64,000 bases of DNA, taken from assembly GCA_026182355.1 (NCBI GenBank), contig JAPFBL010000003.1, positions 496,001-560,000 of the forward strand, written 5' to 3'. Source of the stretch: Hermatobates lingyangjiaoensis. Lineage: Eukaryota; Arthropoda; Insecta; Hemiptera; Hermatobatidae. The notes under the pieces are model-generated. The model was not told where the DNA came from. It saw only the letters and a list, made by a program, of their open reading frames with translations, and did not search any database. Position numbers and translations under genes: made by a program. This document shows, piece by piece, positions 37,091 to 50,230 of this stretch (positions within the stretch are counted from its first letter, which is position 1; each line of letters starts with the position of its first letter).

Positions 37091-39600
37091 ATGTATGTAA
37101 ATATTTTAGATTCATATGTATATATTTTTGTTATTTATATTAAGTATATCCTATAATATTCTATTTACTCATAGAATGAGTAATATTTGATTTGTATATT
37201 TTATTTAAATTTCATATGTTATACATAGATGGATGAATCTTATACCTAGTGTGATACGTGCCGTTATAAATGAACTCCTTTACAACAGGGTCTTGTGAGA
37301 AAAAACATTTATTAATACTTCAGTCTTTCTCTGTAAAAAAAAATAAATGTCAGTGATTCTAATTTTTTTGGAAGCAAAATAGTTTAAAATAACCCTGTTT
37401 TAAAAAGTTGATAACCATATTTTTGGATAATAATATGTACATCACTTAAGCATAAAGCACGTGCACAAAGGATGTCATACTTCATAATAATCTTAGGAAT
37501 TGAAAGTGTTATATTTTTACAATTACAATTTAATCATTGAGTGCAAACATAACACTACCAAAACAGTTGATTTTTGATTATATATTGTCAAATGATACTA
37601 TTGAAGAAACATTGGACCTTTATTTTTAGTATATTTTAACAAGCATGATTCAATAACTATGAGAGCTTTATTAATTCTCATAATTATATTTTACATTGTG
37701 TAGGAACACATATATATATATTATGGATACATGTAAACATATGTTACGTACTTTTAAATATTCTAATTGTATAAACCTGAATCAACATATTTGATTTGTA
37801 TAGTGGAACAAATGAATAACAAACCCTCTGATTTAGATGTCACTGAAATAAGCAAAACAAAACAAAAAGCTATTACAATTGATACATTGTTACATAGGTC
37901 AGGGGTGAAGTGTCAAGAGGACAGCGAAATATAAGGATATGAGAGGGACCAGAAGCAGAAAGAGAGAGCGCGATATGAGTATAGAGAGGGAGAAGTGTAT
38001 GACAGGGATGAAGAGAGGAGTGAGAGCAAGAGAGGAGACTGAAATCAAAGATGGAGGCAAGCTGAGAACTTTAACATTCAAAGGTTAAACGAGGTAGACT
38101 TAGATCAAGCATTGAACTAGAAAATTAAAATAATGATTTTGCAAAAAAATGTGAATGTCCATAATTATCTGGTATATACTTTATTAACTGGATAATTATC
38201 TTATATTTTTTTTTATATCTATTTCAAAAATTTGTTGAAAATCTAACAGCAACGAGTTGAAGACCTCTTAATTTACTCTATATAATAAATTTTAGACGAC
38301 TTTTGCAGAATGCTACAAATAATAATTGATAGAAGTTAATCCCTAATAGTGAGTAGTTGAAAAGTAACAATAAAATACGTAGAGGAAATAAACCGTCTCA
38401 TTGCAATTGCTTGGTAATTGCAACAACTGGACTAAGAAATTTAATTATGCATTGTTAATTTCATTCCAATAAATTTTGTTTAAGTATTGCAATAAGAAAT
38501 TATTTTCAATTAGCTCCATAAATTCTGACTTTTAAAATAAAAATTTTTATGAATCAACACTTCGTTTGTTTGATATTGATGGATGAAAAAGAAGTAAAAT
38601 AATTTCCATTTAACTTTTAATACAGGTATCGTGCGTAAAAAAAATGAATACAATGCAAGTGAAACTAAATATAAAGTAAATGATGAAAAATAATATCATA
38701 TAACATGATCTATGAACAAATAGGATTACCTTAGCATGAAGAGACGTTATTTTATTCTGTTCTGTCTGGTGAAGCACGAATGACTGACGTGTTAAGACAT
38801 GCATCTAACTATAGGGTCCAAAAGTTCGCTTACATTCATTCTACTGGGAAAACTACCCCCACTATACCTTAAAAACTGCGTCTTAATTTATTATGAGAGC
38901 AAATAAATCCCTCATAGTATGTCAAGCAGGAATTGTATAAAACAATCTTCTGGCGTTTTATTCAAAAACAAATGATACTTATGAGTTTTTCTTTCTTGCG
39001 CTGATTCAGTGCACTTAAGTAAGAAGTAAAGTAAGTAAAGTAAGAAGTTTAGTGTAAGTATTTACTAATGTATATTCTAATTTTATATAAATTGAAACTA
39101 CAATTGACATAAAACAAATATACTTTTACAACCATAAAAAATTAAAAATAACAATTATAACTTAATTTCATAATATAAAACTCCTCTCATATTACTTCCA
39201 GAAAATATAGCAGTCAAGATCAATTTGATTTGAAAATTTCTAAATAATATTTACATTTTTCTAGTCTCCTGAATGCATGTGCAATTTTTTTTTGTCTGAT
39301 TGTATGTGGGCGGGAATGTATTTAAAAAGTTTGTCTCCACGCTAGGAGTCAACTCAGAAAATAAACGGTGAAATTAGCAAAGAAATAGTCATGGTTACGA
39401 TAAGACTGTATAGCTGCTGGGCAAAACCAATGGTAACGGTTTTTGTAACAGTTGTTCACTATTCACAATTACAAAACGAAGAATTTAGTGCATAACATCA
39501 CATAAGCAGTACGAATAAAAATCCATACTTTTAGCCCAGTATAATTTGTTGTGGTTATACTTTACGTTGCATTAAGAGAACTTAATATCAAAAGGATATC
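37091..39600. other. AT-rich non-coding; purine-rich tract at 37930-38050
   Basis: 37930-38050 is a gagag-rich low-complexity tract. No gene recognised. Confidence 0.4.
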
Positions 39601-40620
39601 TAGACAACCAAACTCACTGTTTTATCACTTGGCTATGAGATTACTTTACTATAAGTGACTTATGGTAACCATAAAAAAAATTGATGTCATCATTTTAACG
39701 GATTTACATGTTTGAAACCCCTAAAGTGCTTTTCTGATGTTTTTCGACGTTGTCAGTGTATACTTGGATGGGTGGGTGTGTATACAAAAGATTGTGGATT
39801 TGCTAAAGGCCACACCGTTCATATTACAACAAAAGTTGTATAGGATGTCTATAGTATTGTATAGAACGTGCTTTGTTGTTTTTGGATCAATATTGAATGA
39901 TCTGAAAGAAGCGCTTTAGTCAAAATACATTTTTAGACACGTTTCTTTTCTCTTAAACAACTAATTCTAAAGTCTTGAAGATATAGAATTATTATGGAAA
40001 TGACAATAACACTAACAGAAAAAAATCCCAAAATTTTTCAATTACCGGAAATGTCAGTTTTGTTAAATCTTTTGCCGTAGATTAATTCTGACAATTTGTG
40101 GGTGCCACAGAAGTCAAACCATTGGACAGATAGTACTTCAATTAAACAAAAGAATAGCTCATTTGAGAAGATAAGCTAAATATGTTTTTATAGATATTAC
40201 AAAAATGGAAATATGCATTAACGTACATTTTATGATTTTGAAAAATGTTTTCTAACGTTAAACGACTAACGATAAAAAAAAAGAAATTTCATCCAAAAAA
40301 TCAATCACAAGTTAGTTATCTAAAAATTGTTTTTTAATAACTTTGAATAACTCCAAAAAGCAATTAAACTATAAAATCCGGAAGCTCAACTTAAAAAAAT
40401 GGAATACCTGCTGTATTTGTTAGACTAGTTTACATTGACTTAAAATATTTCAACAAATTCTAGTCACTTTTAATGTTTAATGGAAAATATTTGAAGATAT
40501 TTTAAACAGTTAATATCATAAGTACAGACAAACTCATTAAATTATAAAAAGAAATGCTACAGATACTCTACTGTATATGATGCGAAAACAGAACTGTTTT
40601 TTTTTGGCTTCTCTAACAAT
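39600..40620 (+). mobile_element. Decayed LINE-family copy, non-coding front part
   Basis: Shares tttgaaacccctaaagtgct, tcttaaacaactaattctaa and the mid-part cgttaaacgactaacgataa with 17565-18400, 32450-32680 and 57400-57740. No RT portion was found. Confidence 0.5.
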
Positions 40621-40639
40621 TACAAAACTAGAGTGGCCA

Positions 40640-40695
40640 AACCTATAACCAAACATAATATCAAACTCGTTGACAGTTAATTGAGTTTTTGTTTT
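40640..40695 (-). repeat. aacgagtttgatattatg module, inverted
   Basis: Minus strand gtcaacgagtttgatattat, as at 4793 and 20085. Confidence 0.55.
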
Positions 40696-41369
40696 CTTTT
40701 AATTAAACTATCGCTATTAAGTTATAAAATACACTCTAGTAAAGTATTTTCAAAATAATAGAATCAACTTAATGATTTCATTAGGTTTGTTGTAGCTATA
40801 AACATTTTGTTAGTTATAACAACTTTAAAATTGTTGAGTTGGAACAATCAGACAAGTTCTTATTATTCGGATCCAACTGAGGGTCTGAGACTCATCGAAA
40901 AATGTTTTTTTTTTGTTGATTCAATAGACATGTCATTTTTCATTTGGAATAGTATTCCTAAGAATATTTATAAGCTTAAATACTCCAAGCGAAATATTAC
41001 ACTAATAATGACAACTATTGAGGTATATCTCTATTTGAATGATACATTTTTGGTAAACAACCATCCTCAAAAGCAACAACAGTCATATCAATAGAGCGAA
41101 TCAACAGATCAGTTAACCAAATAAAAAAATTAAATTAAATTAATTTATTAAATGGGTCTCTTTAGACTGCTACATTGATATGAAGAGACATTTTGTAATT
41201 TGCTCTTGAATCTTTTAAATTTGCTCAAATACATAAATATATTCATCCAGGAACTTCATTCCATCATTTGTCCTTTCCTGTAATTTCATCCTTTTAAAAT
41301 ACCACTCTTCCCTCCCACTCTTCTCAAACCTTCACCAGATGTTTGTTTCCAGAGTCTAGTGTTTCAGTT

Positions 41370-41445
41370 GGGTTTTTGATTCTGACGAAGACTGCTTGTT
41401 ACTGTTGAAAGATCTTAGTCTTGTTTTCCCATTTCATTTATTTAT
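41370..41445 (+). mobile_element. Single Penelope-type terminus
   Basis: Shares gttgggtttttgat, gttgaaagatcttagtct and ttttcccatttcatt with 22960-23015. No inverted partner or TA tract is seen. It is followed directly by a LINE-associated module. Confidence 0.6.
41382..41414 (+). ncRNA. Hammerhead-ribozyme-like core
   Basis: CTGACGA (41382-41388), stem ACTG/CTGT with one T.T mismatch, GAAAGATC (41407-41414). The boxes are intact, but the stem is weakened relative to 8-40. Confidence 0.45.
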
Positions 41446-41610
41446 AGTAATGTTGAGTGTAGGTGTAAAATATTCCAGATTTTTTACAGTTATAATTAGA
41501 AAGCCGTTTACTTTATTATAAGTAAAATATAGCAGTAATCATGAAAAAAATATCATCTCGAGATTTTGAGAAGGACTCTAGATTATGGTGATTTTGACAT
41601 TATTAAAAAA
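41440..41610 (+). repeat. Module joined to a LINE head
   Basis: gtaatgttgagtgtaggtgt (module) is followed within about 50 bp by tttactttattataagtaaa and tcatctcgagattttgag (LINE-family head). This copy shows the module directly upstream of a head. Confidence 0.55.
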
Positions 41611-42049
41611 ATAATAATAGCTTTAACTGTAAAAATCTTTAAACGAATTCAGTAAAAGGAAAGGACAGTATTGGGTTGAATGAACAAATTTTTCCTTATG
41701 ACTGCTTGTGGGTTTGATATTGGTCACACACTTAACGTATCTTACAGAACTAATACCCACAAATAACTTTTCATGATTGAAGGAGCTATATAAACTCCGA
41801 TTGAAATTATTTTCACGAAGAGAGGTATTAGAACATTTTATAAATTATGATATTATTTCCTTTTCATATACCACTAACCGAAGAGGACTTAAATGTTATT
41901 TCACTATCTAAAATTAGTATATCCCAGAGGTATAATGAATAATTCATCATTACATAAGGCAATAAAGCTCTAAATCATATTTTTCATAACTGGGAAAGTA
42001 AATTTTACTTAAAATATAAAAATTTTGAATTATAACTTATTCTGAAGTT

Positions 42050-42374
42050 AGGGGGCCAGGTTAGCTAAGTGGTTACGTGCTTGCTTCTGAACTGATAGGA
42101 CCGGGGTTCGATCCCCACCTGGCCTTCGATAGATTCACGCGGGAGGTGAATAAATCTGAGCGCGTCGTCCCTCGAAAGGACGTTAAATCGTCGTCCCGAG
42201 CCTGTACGATGTCAGGTACTCGTTAAAGATCCCTACTCTAAATACATTTGAGTTAGCAAATTTAGGACTCCCACTGTAGAATCAATCTTCACTGTGTGGT
42301 ATCACAAAGGGCCAATGCTCCGCCTACGTGTGTTCCCTTGTGGGACTGCCACTGCAACCAAACCTAACTTAACC
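42050..42374 (+). mobile_element. tRNA-derived SINE, subfamily with cctaacttaacc tail
   Basis: A tRNA-like head (A box ttagctaagtgg, B box ggttcgatcccc), the shared body, and a tail ggtatcacaaagggccaatg ... ctgcaaccaaacctaac. Flanked by the exact 12-bp duplication tattctgaagtt (42038-42049 and 42375-42386). Confidence 0.9.
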
Positions 42375-42399
42375 TATTCTGAAGTTTGTGGATACTGGT

Positions 42400-44520
42400 C
42401 ACTAAGCTTGACGGATGATTCTGAAATAATGTCAGAAACTAGCTTTTTAAGAAAGGATACTCTGTTTACCTATTCGTGGAAATTATTTCGACAGAAAAAG
42501 ACCTGTTTTTTTATGAACTCAGTAAATTTTTTTTCGGAATACCACTTACCACAGAGGAATACATTTTTTTTTTGAAAACACCTACAATCAGTATGCTAAG
42601 AAAAATACTCAATAAATTTTGATTACTGCAAAATTCAATCTAGCTCTAAAAACTCGAAACTAAACCTGGAAAAATCGTATGCTGTTGTACTTATTCGATT
42701 TGTTTATATAGACTTCTGACATTTTTTACCAATATCGAGTCATTCAAAATTGTTAATTATATGTTTAATAAAGAAAATTTATAGGTCTATTAAAGAGTTA
42801 ATATGATAAGAAGGAAGAATGAAATGTTCATAATTTTAAAAACAAACTTAAATAAACCACGTATTTATGATGTTTTTCAGGGGTAATGGATGGTTGTCTA
42901 ATGATAGTGTTGTGAGTAATCTAAACATCCTTTAATGAATCCCAATGACACACGCATAGTTATTGGTAATACTTTTTTGGAAAAATACTTTTTTGTTTTT
43001 AATAAAAAAACAGCAACTATTCTTAGTAATATATCCTTGAATGAAGAAACTTAGAATTCCGATTAGGTTTTGCCATAACACGATTATTTCGTTAATTTAA
43101 AGTGTTGGCAGAGTAATTTTGCTCTACAAATGATAACTATTAAGTTCTGTCGCAGCATCAGAAAGTTTTGGTAAATAAGCCTCTTGATAAGGCACAACAT
43201 ACCTGAAGGAAAAGCACCAGGTATCAACACATCGGTTGTGTGGTGCCCTAAAGTAAATGAAAACGGTTCCCAAATTGTAAAAATAAACTACAATGATACG
43301 TTTAGCTAGAAATTACAGGACTAGTGACCACCTATATTACATCCATCATGGAAAAGTTATTAAACTATTCTATAGGTATTTCTAACAAGATGGAGTCATT
43401 TACAGTCTTTGAAGGTAGTACAAAATAGAAATGTCTCTATGGTAGACTAAATTTTTATACTTTTAATATAGCCAAACATTAATAGTTTGGGCTATATGTT
43501 GACTGATACAATGCCCTCAAAATAAAATTTTAAAGATGCTTCGAAGCGATCATATATGATTTCAAAGATGGGATGCTTCTCCGATATTGAGAAAAAAAAT
43601 TCCTGGTATCAAGAAAGATCTGGTATTCTGACAGATGAAAAATAAAAACAAAATCGGATTGTATATTAAATGCCTTAATTACAACATTTATAATATTCTG
43701 GGAGGAATAACCACGATTTTCGAGACCAAAATGCTTGGGATAAAGTTTCTGTGGAGCGTATTCTAAAAAAATATCTAGGATACAGATTTTATCACACAGT
43801 CAAGCTGCACTGATGGCTTTGAAATCTATGGTTTTATAATCAAGGATCAGTTTGATCTCTTTTATAAAGTCTGACTTCTTTTTTGAGTTTAGGTAGTAAA
43901 AATAAGTTAACTCCCATGAGGGTACCTGAACATGTGGGAATACAGGGGAATGCGGCTGTGGGGTTGGTAAAGGTAGAGGCCCAACCGATTTTTCAAAAAC
44001 CTCTCATCTACTCAGTCTCCTTAAAGGATGCAATTAATGAATGGATGAAAAAGGAAGGTAATAAAAGCTGACCAGAACAACCAAGTTTAATTTAGGCTAA
44101 AAAACTCATTTCAACTCAAATTAAATTTGTAATGAAAACAGTAAATCTTCAAAAGAAGAATTCAAAAGTATACGTACAATATCTAACTGGAACATTCTCG
44201 TATTAATTACAACATGAACAAGCTGAAACTCATCATCATACGAAGAATGCAGTTGATTTCTAGTAATTCTGTCTTCGAAGAGAGAGGAAACCTATGAACA
44301 CATTCTACCTGAATGCGAGGCAAAAACCTAAAAGTCAATGATTTTAACAATCATAACCAAAAGCCAATAGTAATTAGACATGTTTTTCAAAGAAAATTTA
44401 TAAAGTTTATTGAAAAACTTTAAAGTTAATTTTAAAAACCAATCAAATGGCAGCACAATAGGACAACTACAGCTGCGGTATAGTTGAGTCCACCGTTGTT
44501 GTAATAATAACATGTGAGAT
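42400..44520 (+). mobile_element. Decayed LINE copy ending in RNase H and C-terminal motif
   Basis: The front part (42450-42830) matches other family copies. A W.KV-region remnant (about 43245-43290) follows. At 43910-44070 a readable frame gives VPEHVGIQGNAAVGLVKVEA, an RNase H C-terminal segment (usual form V-P-G-H-x-G-I-x-G-N-E-x-A-D), with the catalytic E and A-D changed. Then comes INEWMKKEG. A Cys-region remnant lies at 44275-44345. A hAT element interrupts just downstream. Confidence 0.7.
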
Positions 44521-44522
44521 TG

Positions 44523-44931
44523 TTCTAAAACAGTGGTTCAAAACTTTTTTTTTGTGTCACGTACTCTTTTGACAACCTGGTGAAAGTTGTGGACCACTTT
44601 CATAGAGAAATGAAAATAATAAAACGTTTCATACAATGAATGAAGTTCATTAAATCTCGCATAGTAAACATTTACTATGTTTGTACAACTATTTTACTAA
44701 TTACTAATTTCTAATTAAATTACTAATTTACTATTTTTGTAAAAACTTTTATAAAGTAAACAATGAGAAAGACTGAAATCAAATACTTTGTGCAAAGTAA
44801 ATAAAACAAAAACGTTTAATTTTGATGAAAAATTCATTTCTGTGAGTGGGTTATTGTTTCACAACCCACGAGGCCCATTGATAGATATAAGGAATCAATG
44901 GACCCTGGGTTAAGGACTTCCTGTTCTAAAA
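44523..44931. mobile_element. Short non-autonomous hAT transposon (44531-44923) with 8-bp duplication
   Basis: The left end cagtggttcaaaactt is the classic hAT-type end. The right end, reverse complemented, reads caggaagtccttaaccca. An exact 8-bp duplication ttctaaaa flanks it (44523-44530 and 44924-44931). It is 393 bp with no transposase. It sits between a LINE 3' end and the gatatagctatatt module, so it is younger than both. Confidence 0.82.
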
Positions 44932-45080
44932 TTGATATAGCTATATTAAAACAAAATAAGTTATTACATTTAATTTCGAGAATTTAATAATACATTTATC
45001 CGATTAAATGACACCAAAACTAAATCTATTTGTGTTATGTTCACTGTAGTAAAGTTGAGTGTAGGCCACTCCAGATGTTC
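44930..45080 (+). repeat. gatatagctatatt + gttgagtgtaggccactcc module
   Basis: attgatatagctatattaaa, then about 90 bp later agtaaagttgagtgtaggcc. This is the same order and strand as at 4680-4860. Confidence 0.6.
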
Positions 45081-48000
45081 TAATAATTGAATTTTTTTAA
45101 GCCCACATTCTAAATAGAGATGTCTGCCCATTATTGGTAAATGAGAAAGAGTTACAAAATGCCAACACTTGGATTTTTATAGAAATGCCTAAAAAAAAAT
45201 AAAAAACAACGCCACATATGAACCATATTTCAGTATGATGGCGTTGAAATTGTAAATCACAGAATAAACTTCTATTTCATTTATGTTTCACGAAACGGGT
45301 TGGTTTGTTTGTGACTAGTTCAAATTGTGTTGCTTTAAATAACCAGAAACCAAAATAACTGGATATAAATGCTTTATCATTTTCATTTAAATAGTACTTA
45401 ATACTAAGACTTTGTTAAGAAACAAGGTATAAATTTAGAAGAACTCCAAACAGCTTTGATAAATACTTTTTTTTTAAAAAAGAAAACTGGAGACTTTGAG
45501 AAGAGAGGAGATTTAATCAAGCTAAAGTAAATTAGAAGAAAATTAAATATTACTGCATATTAAGAAACAAATCAACGAAAAGTTAGAATCTTGATAACAT
45601 TCGAGGCTAAAAGGAGATCTAGGGAATTTGAAACTCTCTACCCAGATAGCGGTATGCCTGGAATGCTTCGGCTATTAACTGAACATTATAACAAACACAT
45701 GCTTTCTACACTTCGCATGATTCTCACACCGCACACACTAAATATACCTACGGCCTTCCGCTATAAACGAAATTATTATTATATTATAAGGAATAAATAG
45801 TAATAATTAAAAAAAAATATTTGGAACATTTAAATGTTTTTCGTATTTCAGATCCTCCTGACCCATAATTCAAAACTGGATATGAAGTATGTGAGGGGAC
45901 CACACTAAATTTTGGAGCACACGTTACAGACGCACCACTTAATGGACCTTACTATAATTCATTATATAGACTTTTTTCTGTTCTAGCTAAATTGGTTTAA
46001 ACTGGACCATTGTAATATGTTTTATGCAAAACCGGGAATTTTTTTTATAATTTATACAATCTCAAATTTACTTTCAATAAATAATAAGGTTCACGTTTTT
46101 ACTTTCCTCAGAAAGAAACTGTATGAGTTGAAAGGACCTCATAAACTAGTAGATTAATGACTAATAATTCAACTAACAGTCTGAAATAGTATAAATGGTG
46201 TTGAAAATCATTTTATCTATATTTCAAAGATTTTTCCCATCGAACAGTTGTATAGAGTGTATTTTAAATACTCTGTGTTTAAAAAACTAAATGGTTCATA
46301 GAGATCGTGACCATAAGTCCATTCACCATACATTTTTATTATACGTACATTCGTCTCCATTATTGTTATTAGAAAAATCATTGCAGTTTTAATAGTAATT
46401 ACAAGAGATTTAATAGTAATTACAATTTTATGGTAAAGGTTTGCACTCGCCGTAAAAAATGTATGCCTAACGAGAATGATATGACAAAGATGAACCAATT
46501 AACTTATAATACTAAATTAAATGTAATTCAATTTAAATTTTAAATTTCTCATAGTTATATTTAAAGAGCTACAACTATAAACCACATGGTAAAATATAAT
46601 GTTTTCTGCAAACATTTGCAGACAGAAACAACTGCTATTGTGTTTCTTAGGAAATGTTAGATTATTTGTTGTGTATGCCTACTGTTTAAATGGAATCCAA
46701 ATCGCTTGCTTTAGGGAAGTTACGAAGGGTCTATGAATAGCTCCCTAAGCGTGACATTTAGACATTAGGGAACACTTTCATAGCCTTTCTAACAGCATTG
46801 TATATAGGAGCAACTTTATTGAAGGACTTTCTATTCCCTATTGTCCAATAGATTGACAACAGATGATTTACTCAGTTTTTCAATACACCTATACGCCCGC
46901 CTCCTAGAATTGATATTTGGCGAAAACACACACAGACTGAGTGTGCATTGAGGCTCCCTCGTCAGCACATCAGTGTGCCTGTCACGTAGACCCGTAGCCC
47001 CCACTAACGCAAGGATATTAACTACTCGCTATCAGCCTTCCTACGTCATCACACAGCTTCTATTTACCAACCTTTGCCTCAATACGTCAACATTGATTCT
47101 ATATTGCCTATTTTGATGCGAAATCTGTTCATTTTTCTTTATATTTCTGTGAATGAATCAAATTCAAATCATACTCTGTTAAAAGTAACGCCGTTTGGAT
47201 ATTTTTAAAGTCATCGGAATTTATGCAGTTTACACCTTCCAAGTTCCAGTTTAAGCTGAATGTATACCTTATTTGTCATTTCGCACCAATTTAAGAAATA
47301 GTTCAGATTTATTATGTATTAACTATATTTATCCTATGCATTAGTTATAATATCCAGTCTTTAACCAAATTTCGTAGTATCAATTCTTTGGCCATTAGTA
47401 GGCACTCCTCAGGTGTACGAGTGAATACGTAAACACTTCCATATAGATTTTAAACGAGTACCTGATATCGTTTGGGCTAGGACCAAAGATTAGCTAGGAC
47501 CCTATGAGGTATCGAGTACACACAATTATCCGGGCCCCATAGTCAGTACTAACAACAGGTACTGTAATCCAGTATGTTACTACTAGATTATACCTAAATC
47601 GTTTAAAAGAAAAGATACAAAACAGTGTCGACAGTAAAGACTGCTTAGAGGGTTAATAAGACATAACGGTTATTTAAATATAAAAATGACCTTGACTCAA
47701 TCTCTTATGCAGCAAGGTGATGAAACACCATTCCGAAGAAATATTTTGTTGATTTCTGAAGGAGATAAAGGTGGTGGTTTTTGAAGGCTATAAAACTTTG
47801 TAAAATTCAGTTATAAACCTTGCCACAAAGATTCGTCTGAGAGAGTAGGAAGGCAGCATTTGGAAGCACATGAGATGTGAGTTCTGTGAACAATATAACT
47901 AATCCATCGTTGATGGAGTACACTCTCCTATTGGGAGTTAACCTCATTTACCCATATATTAGAACCTGACAACACCAATTTCAAGTCAGAGTATCATTAT

Positions 48001-48380
48001 CTTATAAAAAAAAATTCCCACTGTAAATTCCAGCCTTCCACAACTCTACAACTTCCATTACTTTATCTGTTTTACCAACTAACATAGAACAATTATAAAT
48101 ATTTTATGAAATTTGCAATATAAGTGTGGTATAGAACTTCAGAAATGATATAATTTTCTATAATAGATATAAAACTCTCTCTAACAGTTATGGTTTAGTA
48201 TTTTCAATCAAGATGACTCGGATTAAAACCTTTATATATATGTAACAATACACTGTATTCATAGAAATGTTATCAAATGTTATCAAAATTTCTTTCAGTA
48301 TGCAAAAAACAGACCAGAATGATGCCTTTAAGACTTAGAAAGTTTTCTATTTTGTTACCCAAAGCTTTTGGAACCAATGC
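45081..48380. other. AT-rich non-coding; GC-richer patch at 46860-47090
   Basis: No supported gene. A fragment at about 47450-47490 (minus sense caggtactcgttt) resembles the SINE body. The GC-richer patch has no recognised family. Frames at 45591-45800 and 46217-46498 lack support. Confidence 0.35.
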
Positions 48381-48691
48381 TTAGGTTAGGTTGCAGTGAC
48401 AGTAAACATGGGAACACACATAGGCCAAGCATTGGCCCTTTGTGATAACACGCAAAGAAGATTGATTCTACATTGGCCGTCTTAAATTTTGCTTGACTCA
48501 AGAGTATTTAGAGAAGGGATCTTAAACGAGTACCTGACATCGAACCAGCTCGGGACCGACGGCTTAAAGTCTTCTCCCAGAGATGACGTTCTCAGATTTA
48601 TTCACCTCCCACATGAGGGCCAGAGAGGGTATAGAACCCCGGACCTTCCAGTTTAGAGGCAAGTACGTTGCCACTGAGCTACCTGACCCCC
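48381..48691 (-). mobile_element. tRNA-derived SINE, same tail subfamily as 42050-42374
   Basis: Minus strand: head gggggtcaggtagctcagtgg, B box mutated to ggttctataccc, the shared body, and a tail tatcacaaagggccaatgct ... ctgcaacctaacctaa. No clear flanking duplication. Promoter mutations suggest an older copy. Confidence 0.85.
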
Positions 48692-48871
48692 ATTTCTCTG
48701 ACGTGCTCTCAGAAAATCTTTTGTCATACTGAATGTAAAATTACTCATTCAATGTTATAAACTTATAAAATATTCTTAGTATAAATACCTAACACAAAAT
48801 TACAAGTTTATAGAGCCAAAAAATTGGTTAGTAATTCGAAACAGCTCTGTCATAAACAATAAAAAATTGTA

Positions 48872-48960
48872 GGGTAAAAAGCTAATGAAACGGTCTCCAC
48901 GTATAAAACTTTAATGGTATAAACAACGCGTTTCGAACACATAGTGTTCTTCTTATACGT
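48872..48960 (-). mobile_element. Single Penelope-type terminus, relative of 1617-1850
   Basis: Minus strand cgaaacgcgttgtttata, then cgtggagaccgtttcattag and ctttttaccct, parallel to 1771-1845. Confidence 0.65.
48925..48957 (-). ncRNA. Hammerhead-like core lacking the CTGANGA box
   Basis: Stem AACAC/GTGTT and GAAACGCGTT are kept exactly as at 1750-1781, but the CTGAAGA box has become a tataagaa-type sequence. This copy should be inactive. Confidence 0.4.
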
Positions 48961-49779
48961 TAGAACAATAAAAAAGTACTTTTCCCATAATTCAATAATA
49001 TCCTTAAGTAATAAGGCTTTTAAAAACTTTAACAACTATACAACTGTGCTTAAGGTTTTTCAAAGGATAAAACATGTGGATTTATTACAACACAGTTGTT
49101 AGAAAACTATCCATCACACGCTGGGAACCATGGTAAGACACATAGTTAATTGTTTGTATTTATAATTGTCACAATTAAACATTTCTACATATCATAATGA
49201 CTCATAAAAAACTCTTTAATTTTTATTTTATTAATATTTAATTATTAATAATTTTTCATATCATACTGATAAAAAATACCCACGTCAATCAAATAAATCC
49301 AGCAAATATAGCAGGATATCCAATATTCCAAGTTGAGTTTTCAGTTTTTATAGCTATATTGACTTTTGATGTCATGGAAATTTCTTGATATTTTTTGTAC
49401 AGCTTACTTAATTTCAGTTTGTTTTTATAACATTTCATTGTTCTATAGTTAGGATTAATAGAGTTAAAAAAAAAACTTTTTTAAAACAATAAAATGTATC
49501 ATATCGCTCCTTTCTGTTCTGCCGATTTCAAGAAAGAATATTTATCCTATCCCATCAGAGGTGGTATTTTTTAGTCTATTTTCGTTATAATCTGTCAAAT
49601 GGTTTAACTTTTACCTTGTCAACAAACTTTCGGAAGCAATAATAATTTAAACACTATACATTTTATACCAAACCTGAAATTACCGGGAACTCATAACTTC
49701 TGAAATCTTTTTTTTTTTAATGCTGCTGCTAGTTAATAATTATTGCAACGTTTCAACAAGCTAGAGTCCATAATTTAAA

Positions 49780-50230
49780 GAAAGTAAAATATATAAATTC
49801 ACATCTGGACAAAAAAGGAATTTTTCAATGATTCATATTGCTCAAAAACAATAGGACATTTCTACACTGTATAGACGGACTCCTCTTTTAGATGAAAGAT
49901 TAATTGATCAAAAAATTGATCAAATATATGGATACAAATGATTCTTATAAATGTTTATAGGATATATCATTCGTGTTCATATTTATGGACAAGAATAATA
50001 GGAACGTGTCAATAAATGCATCCATAAATAATTTGTCTCAAAATTGATTTATTCACCCAACCTTCTACACACCCAAATCATCCAAAAAAAGTCAAGAATG
50101 GGTTTTGAGGACTTCAAAATATGTAAAGCCGTCAACATTTCAGATCAATTTTTTCATAAATGCTATACCAGACTAATAGTAACATAAAAGAACATTGTCT
50201 ACTTTGTAAATTCTAAAAATATCATTGTGT
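49780..50230 (-). mobile_element. LINE-family head, minus strand
   Basis: Minus sense cctattgtttttgagcaata and ttgaggacttcaaaat-type blocks parallel 63600-63830. No coding part. Confidence 0.45.
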
